Part shown: positions 29,901 through 35,976 of the stretch, one piece after another | Layout of the letters: each line of letters begins with the position of its first letter | Numbering within the stretch: position 1 is the first letter of the stretch | Origin: a virus | Virus record (IMG/VR): IMGVR_UViG_3300046010_006313 | Span: 1-37,108 of that record | Length of the DNA stretch: 37,108 nucleotides | Direction: 5' to 3' (one strand) | Notes under the pieces: generated by a model | Databases searched by the model: none | Seen by the model: only the letters and a program-made list of their open reading frames with translations | Told to the model about the DNA's origin: nothing | Translations under genes and position numbers: made by a program

Positions 29901-30416
29901 TGTTGCAGCATTTCCAATATTTGGGGTTGCGATTCCAATAGCTGCAATGTAATTCAATGAAGACAAACTTGAATTACCGGTTAGCGCTTTTGTTATAACT
30001 GACTGTGGAGTACCAGCTAATGCAGACGCAGCTGTGCTAGAAATTGTTAACGTATGGATATTGGGTTCTGTTCCTACTGCGCATGTCGCAGTATTTCCAG
30101 ACAAAGATATTGATATTGATGTTGACGCTACATTGCCAAATGATGTTGATGTTTGATTACCGCTTAACCTAACAGAATATGTTACATTATTGGTTGCAGA
30201 TGCACAACTGTTTCCAGTTAGCGCTTTTGTTATGTTTACAACTGATGGATAATTAACTGAACTTGTTGAAGAATTTCCAGTTAATGCTTTTGATATTGTT
30301 GGGGATATTGATGAAATAGCACCGGTGCCGAGTGACAATCCGCCACGCTCGACATAAGTGCTATCCACGTAAGTGCTATCAACATAAGACGAATCATTTG
30401 ATATAATAGTAGCCAT
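26991..30416 (-). CDS. Very large repetitive virion protein
   Basis: A 1,141-residue protein built mostly of ~20-25-residue beta-strand repeats with core (K)ALTGN, S-x-x-S-x-x-N and LSGN-x-x-x-x-x-VGT-E-P. Cys, Trp and charged residues are rare; Ser, Thr, Asn, Val and Gly dominate. The N-terminus has a tandem VDSTY. The last ~170 residues differ, with many Phe, Tyr and Lys and ending EFTNNLNVKGLK. Such LTGN/VGT repeats occur in phage structural proteins and suggest a long beta-solenoid fibre or surface protein (inference). It lies between tail and fibre genes. Start ATG at 30414-30416, with SD AAAGGAT. Confidence 0.75.
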   Translation of the reverse strand: MATIISNDSSYVDSTYVDSTYVERGGLSLGTGAISSISPTISKALTGNSSTSSVNYPSVVNITKALTGNSCASATNNVTYSVRLSGNQTSTSFGNVASTSISISLSGNTATCAVGTEPNIHTLTISSTAASALAGTPQSVITKALTGNSSLSSLNYIAAIGIATPNIGNAATSAVGTNLASVTKALTGNIGSSSISTVDANVTKALTGNTCFITAGNAQKNITIGLTGTYVTGSVSNVIVVSGVSGTSYVGNNTPAMSVTLSNNITYYLADWITNDYYLNYSSSSAMNIGQVASSHSNLLSQATAQSYANSITSNVSIGLTNVFANTDIGSVSKLVSITLSGNQSINVVNSVFSKSTLTNITGNTGSTAVGTEPNNHILQLSGVDVNAVAGNTLYNVTVNLTGNVSNFSVGNLSTNKTAILTSGGLTGVVGNVSQSRTNLLLGAYSNSNVGNQSVTIASAVTNISSLGYSGNIVSIASTNNLMSVVATSIVNTESPFSTIPLNGIISNVSVGTLYPVSQQSTTNNTASVNIGSLSYSTENGLIGNTGSTAVGTEPNNHILQLSGISSAISINSVNTNVEIKQSSVNLVSAYGNVNPKVDANVQSQIASGSIGTLQENIILSLTGNSAVSTVSNLRTATNLGLSQIYATGVSAQLTTLISANLQKETAATYAGSLSVNKAVQLNGLLSSSSVATQLDFINGPVVSVTGVNFTGISGNVGTSKYVYITGNTAGTYIGTEPFEYSVKLSSVTGVPAVGNTNLATSISTLGTTATTAVSTLNNNVRVAITGNSCNSYVQNLTPNVIKILTPLSATGQSQSLTQIRYNQILGNVGTIPFGNIRTLLGFAATCSIGNITTSCNIIARGVKIDSANGNLQYSNVTSIQKLPDTTVFIGEINNGVSTIISSFEPQTTLNSLIVKSDSTINLSGHSSITEIEQLAGGVTTKIDSFGTISYLNPISASLRFSLNSDTIISRISGVSIGYNGNISGVGISTNLANLSGNTSLTLRSNYATAELDNFERFKSELSVYYTSTTFVLTNYVDISFTNFVYPNCEFVYIDNINSTFLYVVPDKTEFTKFDYTASIFTKTLHYKSKFTNINKNKITTNNVINAKNRFTNVIKSTDSATIQESKISEFTNNLNVKGLK
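28725..28787. repeat. 63-bp direct repeat inside the repetitive gene, copy 1
   Basis: This block is identical to 29268-29330. It codes for the repeated NTGSTAVGTEPNNHILQLSG. Exact DNA identity while other repeats differ suggests recent duplication or gene conversion. Confidence 0.9.
29268..29330. repeat. 63-bp direct repeat inside the repetitive gene, copy 2
   Basis: Identical to 28725-28787, 543 bp away, in the same frame. Confidence 0.9.
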
Positions 30417-30513
30417 TAACTTGTCATATCCTTTGCAAGCGGTTAAACATACACACTTATATCATTTCATTAATAAAATGCTGAGCACTAATATAAGATT
30501 TACATATTATTTA

Positions 30514-30972
30514 TTACGCAATTCTGATTAATGCATTAGAAGCATCATTTGTTGGCATAGTTAACGTAAACGTTCCTGCTGTAACTGTCTGCGCACCAAA
30601 GGTATGAATTGAAACAGCATTTTTACCTGTAGCCGTGTTATTATAAATTAATACAGCATCAAACGCGGTTGTTAAAGTCACACTAGAAAATACTATAGAA
30701 GCAGATGGTGTGAAAAACGCTGTTGTACCTGAAGTAGTAGGCGCAGTTGCAGTTGTAACAGTTACACCACCAGCAGTATAACCCGCCCCTGATACTTCGC
30801 CTGTAGATGAATATGCTGTTGTGGCAGCACCTAATGTTGCTGATGTTAAGTATAACGCCGCTTTAAATGTGTCTGCAGTAGTTGCTGCACGAACTACTGA
30901 TGTCCCAAATGCATGGATACCATTTAGAATATCTTGTTTGAATGATGTTGCTAAAGCTTGTGTATTAGCCAT
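30514..30972 (-). CDS. Virion protein of unknown function
   Basis: A 152-residue protein rich in Thr, Ala and Ser: MANTQALATSFKQDILNGIH, then TFKAALYLTSATLGAATTAY, GEVSGAGYTAGG and TLTMPTNDASNALIRIA. I know similar proteins in many phage and metagenomic tail regions, where they are treated as structural. It shares the start overlap (TAATG) with the 64-residue gene before it. Confidence 0.7.
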   Translation of the reverse strand: MANTQALATSFKQDILNGIHAFGTSVVRAATTADTFKAALYLTSATLGAATTAYSSTGEVSGAGYTAGGVTVTTATAPTTSGTTAFFTPSASIVFSSVTLTTAFDAVLIYNNTATGKNAVSIHTFGAQTVTAGTFTLTMPTNDASNALIRIA

Positions 30973-31166
30973 TAAAATTCCCCTATTACCGTTTCTGTAA
31001 ATGTTGCTGGTTGTTTAAGTATTAAATGAACGTCCCGTTTTACCAATTCGCCATCTAGATGATATTCAGTCCAATTTGATATTTCATTATCATTTTCGTC
31101 AGAACCCTCAGTTTTAATCAATAAAGATTCTTCAAGTTCACCTTTTGTTGTAAAAATTAATGCCAT
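30972..31166 (-). CDS. Small phage protein of unknown function
   Basis: A 64-residue acidic protein: MALIFTTKGELEESLLIKTE, ISNWTEYHLDGELVKRDVHL and LKQPATFTETVIGEF. Proteins of this type often stand beside fibre genes in phages and have no known role. It forms a unit with the 152-residue gene. Confidence 0.65.
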   Translation of the reverse strand: MALIFTTKGELEESLLIKTEGSDENDNEISNWTEYHLDGELVKRDVHLILKQPATFTETVIGEF

Positions 31167-31195
31167 AATATTTCCTTAGTATTGTATAAGTGTAG

Positions 31196-31936
31196 TTAAG
31201 AATATCTCAATTCTACTGCTGAGATTACAGGTCCCTCAAGTTCACCAAAATTAAAATTGCCACCCGCTAATGTAGTTACTTTCATAGAATATGTATGAGT
31301 TCCTACAGCAGGTGTATCAATTACAGTGCAAGAATATGGAGAATTTTCACTAGCGCCATTTCCTTCAAATTGAATTTCAGTTCCTAATTTTGTAGTTCCT
31401 CGATACAAAGCTAATCTTCCCCACGTAGATGCTGTGCTATTTTCAGCATCTCCATACACAGTAACAAGAACTGGACCACCCGTTGTTGTAATATTAAGGC
31501 TCACTACAGTAAACGGAAATGTAGCAGATGATAATACTGTTGTTCGTGTTCCAATAGTTTGAGCGTAGTTTAAATTGCCAATTGAAGCGCTAGAAGCCCA
31601 GCTAAGATTACCCGCTCCATCTGTTTTTAACGTTTGATTTGCTGTTCCATCCGAAGTAGGTAATGTCCAAATTTTGTTTGCAGATATTGAACCTGCTTTA
31701 AACCCAACATAAAATGTATTTGAACTATTATTTATTCGTAATTCCGTTGAAATTTTAAGTGTATCTATTGTTGGACTGTTTGTTAAAACTGGCACTCCAG
31801 TTCCACTTGGAACAGGAACTGTATATGGATAACTATTTGTTCCACCAATAGCAACTAACAAATTTGAGAAATTTTCGTCTCCTTCTTGATACGTTAAAGG
31901 AGAACCTTTGGTATTTCTTAGTGTTAATGTTGACAT
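31196..31936 (-). CDS. Tail fibre-like protein
   Basis: The 246-residue product starts MSTLTLRNTKGSPLTYQEGD with ENFSNL, the phage fibre N-terminus used for attachment to a baseplate or another fibre. ANKIWTLPTSDGTANQTLKTDGAGNLSW is a second fibre hallmark. The C-terminal ~120 residues are beta-rich and may be a jelly-roll receptor or trimer domain. No chaperone or lectin motif is recognised. Confidence 0.8.
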   Translation of the reverse strand: MSTLTLRNTKGSPLTYQEGDENFSNLLVAIGGTNSYPYTVPVPSGTGVPVLTNSPTIDTLKISTELRINNSSNTFYVGFKAGSISANKIWTLPTSDGTANQTLKTDGAGNLSWASSASIGNLNYAQTIGTRTTVLSSATFPFTVVSLNITTTGGPVLVTVYGDAENSTASTWGRLALYRGTTKLGTEIQFEGNGASENSPYSCTVIDTPAVGTHTYSMKVTTLAGGNFNFGELEGPVISAVELRYS

Positions 31937-31938
31937 TT

Positions 31939-32331
31939 TTATTTACTAATTTCTTTTTGTACGCGTGGTTTCCGTGTTACCGGCGCTTTACCCGTTTTCA
32001 GTATCTGTGTTCCACTAGCAGGTTGGACTTCATTTGGTTTATCAATAAACCGCTCAACCGCTTTGCTAAAATAATAAAAGGCTATTATGTCAATCCCAAT
32101 ATCTTTACATGCCCAAAGTGGTAAAGTCGCATCACTAGGTGACACGCCAGTTCCCAAATAAATGATGTTTCTGAATACTTGTGAAAGTAATCCAACAACA
32201 GCTAACAGTAACCCTATTTTATGCCAACATGGGTACAAACGAATTCTGTCGCTAAGTAAGCCGCAAAACAATATTACGGACGCAAGTATGTTAAAAAATG
32301 TTAATGCTACAAATCCAACGTCTGCTATCAT
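31939..32331 (-). CDS. Membrane protein with basic tail, possible holin-type
   Basis: The 130-residue protein has about three hydrophobic segments (VALTFFNILASVILFCGLL, IGLLLAVVGLLSQVF, and IGIDIIAFYYFS) and a polar C-terminus with many Lys, Arg and Pro (KAPVTRKPRVQKE). It lies in tandem with another membrane gene of the same design. Three segments with a basic cytoplasmic tail fit class I holins, but no homology is recognised. Confidence 0.5.
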   Translation of the reverse strand: MIADVGFVALTFFNILASVILFCGLLSDRIRLYPCWHKIGLLLAVVGLLSQVFRNIIYLGTGVSPSDATLPLWACKDIGIDIIAFYYFSKAVERFIDKPNEVQPASGTQILKTGKAPVTRKPRVQKEISK

Positions 32332-32333
32332 GT

Positions 32334-32750
32334 CTATTTACCGGTTGGTTCTTTTGGTGTTCTTGGTTTTCTTGGTTTGGCAGGTGGTTTTCTAGTAGCC
32401 TTTGGCGCTGTTTTCCGTAATTCTTGAGTGACTTCAAGAATATCCTGCCCTTCTCTATTATCGAAGAATTTGGCTATGAATGATAATACACCCACAGCAC
32501 AAATTCCGATAATATAGCCAACTCCCATTATAGATTCAGTATCGGTAGGCGGTATTTCAAGCAATCTTAAAGCAATACCACAAAGAGCAAAACTAGCTCC
32601 GATTGACATTCCGCCAATCATTAAACCGGCTACGAATTCACCGTATTTATGGAGCTGTTTTGGTTGCCAAAATAAACCGATACTAATACCACCAAGAAAT
32701 GCTGAAAAACTACTAAACAGTTTGGCAACTAGTGGAATAGTCTCATTCAT
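32334..32750 (-). CDS. Membrane protein with Pro/Lys-rich tail, holin candidate
   Basis: At 138 residues, with segments at LFSSFSAFLGGISIGLFW, LMIGGMSIGASFALCGIAL and GVGYIIGICAVGVLSFIA, followed by a polar stretch and a strongly basic, Pro-rich end (TRKPPAKPRKPRTPKEP). Phage membrane proteins with FLGGISIGLFWQPK-like openings occur in tail-lysis regions. A holin role is plausible; the neighbouring gene could be its antiholin or partner. No endolysin is recognised in the window. Confidence 0.5.
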   Translation of the reverse strand: MNETIPLVAKLFSSFSAFLGGISIGLFWQPKQLHKYGEFVAGLMIGGMSIGASFALCGIALRLLEIPPTDTESIMGVGYIIGICAVGVLSFIAKFFDNREGQDILEVTQELRKTAPKATRKPPAKPRKPRTPKEPTGK

Positions 32751-32762
32751 TGTTAAATCCTT

Positions 32763-33188
32763 TTAATTGTTTCTTGATGTGTTTAATTTTTGTAAAATTA
32801 AATTTATTTCTTCTTCTACCGTCATACCAAATTCAATCACAACATCAGCATTTTTAGGCTTAACAAAAATTGCGTTTGTATCGCTATAAACACATTCAGA
32901 TATTCTGTTGACCCAAATAATAAAGTCAGGATTAAATATGGTTCTTGTTTCTTCAGTCGGGCAAATAAAATCTGCTATTGAATCATACCCCGCCCTAGAA
33001 ACTACATCACATAAAAATCCCATTCTTTTGGATTGTTCGAGTCTATCCTGATTAGAAAATCCCAAATCCTTATTGATATTTTCTCTTATTTCATCTGCGT
33101 TAAAATGTACTGCTGAAAGCTTAGTCGCAAGTCGTTTAGCAAGAGTGGTTTTACCCGCGCCGGCTAACCCCATAACAAGAATTTTCAT
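32763..33188 (-). CDS. cysC: Adenylylsulfate (APS) kinase-like P-loop kinase
   Basis: The 141-residue protein starts MKILVMGLAGAGKTTLAKRL with a P-loop (K13), then HFNADEIRENINKDLGFSNQDRLEQSKRMG, the APS-kinase pattern of NADEIR...N.DLGFS...R.E...R. DSIADFICPTEETR corresponds to the segment before the lid. It is shorter than CysC (about 200) but like the phage forms. It would phosphorylate APS to PAPS, the sulfate donor used by the sulfotransferase encoded nearby. A related small-molecule kinase cannot be excluded. Confidence 0.82.
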   Translation of the reverse strand: MKILVMGLAGAGKTTLAKRLATKLSAVHFNADEIRENINKDLGFSNQDRLEQSKRMGFLCDVVSRAGYDSIADFICPTEETRTIFNPDFIIWVNRISECVYSDTNAIFVKPKNADVVIEFGMTVEEEINLILQKLNTSRNN

Positions 33189-33568
33189 TATAATATATCT
33201 AAGTCTTCATGAGTAATTGCAGCTTCAATAGCGGCTAATTTTGTATCATATGCAAGTTTAGCGGCTTCAAAAGATTTAACATTTTTAACTTCGTCTAAAT
33301 CTTTAATTGCTTGTTTGTATTCAAAATCAGCGCTCATTTTTAAAGAACCTTTGCGTTCATCAATTGAAAATTCATAAGTATCCCAAACAATTTCAACTGG
33401 AGTTTTTGTTATATCAAAATGATGTCCAGTGAATCCTGTTCTTTTAGAGTTAACTTCTGGTCTAATTTCAACTGCTTCATGCCAAAATTCTAACTCATTA
33501 GCCGGCGGCGCTGAGTCCCAAACTTGTGTAACTTTTTCATCTTCAATTTTTACATATAATTGAGCCAT
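33188..33568 (-). CDS. Fibre-region phage protein of unknown function
   Basis: The 126-residue protein begins MAQLYVKIEDEKVTQVWDSA, has an EIVWDTYEF segment and a C-terminal helical part with AKLAYDTKLAAIEAAIT. The helical end resembles the DUF4376-type tail-fibre-associated proteins, though the match is weak. Its stop overlaps the APS kinase start (TAATG). Its place between PAPS-making and PAPS-using genes may only reflect a fibre operon. Confidence 0.55.
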   Translation of the reverse strand: MAQLYVKIEDEKVTQVWDSAPPANELEFWHEAVEIRPEVNSKRTGFTGHHFDITKTPVEIVWDTYEFSIDERKGSLKMSADFEYKQAIKDLDEVKNVKSFEAAKLAYDTKLAAIEAAITHEDLDIL

Positions 33569-33594
33569 ATTAATTCCTTGTGTTAAGTGTTAAA

Positions 33595-35352
33595 CTATTT
33601 AATAAATTTTTCATTTAAACGGTCACGAATTTGTTCGAATGGTGCAGACCATTCTCCATATTCTGTTTGTCTAAATAAAGTAAATGAATCATAGTAGGGA
33701 GTTTTTTCACCATCAATAGCATATAAGAAATATGGCATTATTGGCGTAACAACCCAAGTTTCAATTCCCATAGCACCGGCTAAATGTGAAACTGACGTGC
33801 ATGAAGATATGACTAAATCACAACTAGCAATAGCCGCTTGTGTATCAAACCATGAATCGAGAGGAACATCTTTAACCCAATCAGGTGTAACATCTATATC
33901 AGCATCACGTTGTAAAGAAATAAATTCAACATCTAAATCTTTAACCGCGTTAAACATTAGTTCGCTTGGAAACAATTTATGGTGTTGATCTTCAAATGCT
34001 TTATTGCCAGACCACCGTAAACCAATTCTAAATTTTTTAGATTTAATTGCTTTCGGTTTATCTATATAAGGTAAACCGCTTATGCTTTCTAATTCAAATC
34101 CTAATGGTACAACAGCCGACATACCAGCTACCCAATAATCGTGGTAAACTCCATATTCAGCGCCATGTTGAACTACAGCTGAAACACCTTCAACGTTATT
34201 TAATAGAGGGACTAGAGAACCAGTAGCAGAAACCGCGACTTTGTTGCCTAGTTTAGCGATATCTTTGGCGTATCGGATTTGATGAATCTGGTCACCTAAA
34301 CCGCCTTCCAAGTAAAGTAAGATTGTTCCTTTGGTAATTCCATCCCATGGTTGAGTAATGGTTTCAGGATGTTTGTTTCCGAAAACGCCTACTAGACGAC
34401 CTTTATCCATTAAGCGATAGCCTTTTTGGATTTGTCCTTGTCTAAGATAATACCAACCAGAGTTATAGGCTGCTCTGTAGTTATTGGGTTCTTCTTTTTC
34501 GAGTTTCTGAGCAATACGCCAGCCTTCTTCGAAATCGCCAGTTGTAGCAGCAGCAAGTTGTAAATCTAAATCATGAATGGTTGGAATAGTTCTTGGTGTT
34601 GGTAACCAGAATTCAGGTTGGCAGAAAGAACTATAATGATGTTGAAGAATATCTTTTGGATCAGTTGTATGTTGACGTTCAAGTTTAGGCTTAATGTCAT
34701 GCATACCAGCGTATCCATGTAGATTTTCATCATCTTCTTTTACAGGAGTTCCATCGATGTTTGATAAATCGTAATCAAAATCTGGTAGCTCTAAGAATTC
34801 ATGGATTCTATTTAATTGAGCTTGAGGATCCGCGAGTAAATCATCATATTCAACGATTAAGAAACATTCTGGAGCAAACTGATATCCTTCTTGTAGAGAG
34901 ATATAAGCCGCTCTAAGATGGTCAGCTAATTGACCAGTTGCCATGAATTCATCAAGGTTTTCTGGTTTAGCCACTCTAACAAAAGACGACATACAGTCTG
35001 GGATAGATCTGACTGTAGCAATGATTTTAGGTTTATGTTGAAGAACCTGCGACATTGCCTGCATAATGGTCGGAATTGGCCAACCTCTGCCTTTATCAAT
35101 GATGATTGGTTTAGGGATTTCCTCATAATAGGAGTCGATAAGACCTCTCATTGATTGGGCTAGTTTAGTTCTATCAGGATCGTTCTCATTAAGTAAACCA
35201 GCAGAATGCCACGTATTGGCTAGACCGTCTAATGCATGTACTAGACCAGATGTGGTAGAAACATGAGTTGCTGGATTTTGGTTAAGAATAGCAGCAAGAA
35301 CCGTGGAGCCACTGCGAGGAATACCAGATAAGAAGTGAAGAGTTTTGTTCAT
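33595..35352 (-). CDS. Sulfotransferase-TPR-glycosyltransferase fusion
   Basis: A 585-residue multidomain protein. Residues 1-260 form a sulfotransferase: 5'-phosphosulfate loop SGIPRSGST (9-17), 3'-phosphate contact RSIPDCMSSFVR (115-126), and VEYDDLLADP. Residues ~264-330 look like TPR helices (GDFEEGWRIAQKLEKEEPNN, NSGWYYLRQGQIQKGYRLMD). Residues ~340-585 resemble GT9/TPR-linked glycosyltransferases: LYLEGGLGDQIHQIRYAK, IGLRWSGNKAFEDQHH, ASCDLVISSCTSVSHLAGA. It could add sugar and sulfate to a glycan or protein, perhaps on fibres or the host envelope (inference). APS kinase nearby would supply PAPS. A late-type motif and terminator stand directly upstream. Confidence 0.88.
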   Translation of the reverse strand: MNKTLHFLSGIPRSGSTVLAAILNQNPATHVSTTSGLVHALDGLANTWHSAGLLNENDPDRTKLAQSMRGLIDSYYEEIPKPIIIDKGRGWPIPTIMQAMSQVLQHKPKIIATVRSIPDCMSSFVRVAKPENLDEFMATGQLADHLRAAYISLQEGYQFAPECFLIVEYDDLLADPQAQLNRIHEFLELPDFDYDLSNIDGTPVKEDDENLHGYAGMHDIKPKLERQHTTDPKDILQHHYSSFCQPEFWLPTPRTIPTIHDLDLQLAAATTGDFEEGWRIAQKLEKEEPNNYRAAYNSGWYYLRQGQIQKGYRLMDKGRLVGVFGNKHPETITQPWDGITKGTILLYLEGGLGDQIHQIRYAKDIAKLGNKVAVSATGSLVPLLNNVEGVSAVVQHGAEYGVYHDYWVAGMSAVVPLGFELESISGLPYIDKPKAIKSKKFRIGLRWSGNKAFEDQHHKLFPSELMFNAVKDLDVEFISLQRDADIDVTPDWVKDVPLDSWFDTQAAIASCDLVISSCTSVSHLAGAMGIETWVVTPIMPYFLYAIDGEKTPYYDSFTLFRQTEYGEWSAPFEQIRDRLNEKFIK

Positions 35353-35380
35353 TGTTGTCTCATAATGTAAGTGGTTAAAG

Positions 35381-35390
35381 TATTATTTAG
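35381..35390 (-). promoter_or_regulatory. Putative late promoter for the sulfotransferase unit
   Basis: CTAAATAATA on the minus strand, 28 nt before the ATG, the same 10 bases and the same distance as before gene 22. Confidence 0.5.
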
Positions 35391-35395
35391 GGCAT

Positions 35396-35430
35396 TAAAA
35401 AACCACCACTGCGGTTAAACAGTGATGGTT
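35396..35430 (-). terminator. Rho-independent terminator after the NUMOD gene
   Basis: AACCATCACTG and CAGTGGTGGTT form an 11-bp stem (one wobble), loop TTTAACCG, then a T-run. It separates the fibre-endonuclease unit from the sulfotransferase unit. Confidence 0.9.
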
Positions 35431-35459
35431 TTAGTTTTAATCCAAGAGTTTAGATTAGG

Positions 35460-35969
35460 TTATAAATATGACCACCCTTTTCTATGCTCTCGACACCAAT
35501 ATTGTATGGTTTCGGCTGGTATATTCAACGCTTTAGATGCACAATGTGTAGAACCAAAAGTACCATGCGGTCCAACTACCGTTTTTGCTCTGTAGTTATT
35601 ACTACCGCCGATAGCTACTGACATTTTTGCCTTGACTTCAGGTCTATGCATAACATTCTTATCGCCAACAGCGTAATCGTGCGATTTACCTTTAGTCGAT
35701 TCGGATATTTTTGTTCTAGTTTCCGGCGACATCATCTTATCTTTATTACCTTCACTAATATTATTAGAGTTAGTATCGATATAAACATTATCTACCGAAT
35801 ATGGACCAATATCCCCGAATCTACACATACAATAATTATCTTTACCGCGACCACGCTGCTCGTATTTACCAGAATCTTCCCAAATTTTACACCATTCTTC
35901 GAATGACAGTAAAAACTCAACGCCGCGTCGGGTAGCATTAGATTTTTGAGTGGTATATTTACGTTTCAT
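35460..35969 (-). CDS. Homing endonuclease-like protein with NUMOD repeats
   Basis: The 169-residue protein begins MKRKYTTQKSNATRRGVEFL, has YCMCRFGDIGPYSVDNVYID, typical of small phage endonuclease-like proteins, then two NUMOD3-type helices (SPETRTKISESTKG, RPEVKAKMSVAIGG) and a NUMOD1-like DNA-binding end (GTFGSTHCASKALNIPAETIQYW, GWSYL). NUMOD modules give sequence specificity to homing enzymes. A clear HNH or GIY-YIG core is not seen, so activity is uncertain. It follows a fibre gene by 7 bp, with its SD region overlapping that stop. Confidence 0.75.
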   Translation of the reverse strand: MKRKYTTQKSNATRRGVEFLLSFEEWCKIWEDSGKYEQRGRGKDNYCMCRFGDIGPYSVDNVYIDTNSNNISEGNKDKMMSPETRTKISESTKGKSHDYAVGDKNVMHRPEVKAKMSVAIGGSNNYRAKTVVGPHGTFGSTHCASKALNIPAETIQYWCREHRKGWSYL

Positions 35970-35976
35970 ATCAACC

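Noticed and set aside
26991-30416. CRISPR array, suggested by regular repeats
   Set aside because: Repeats are degenerate, keep one open frame and code for a repetitive protein; no constant repeat-spacer unit.
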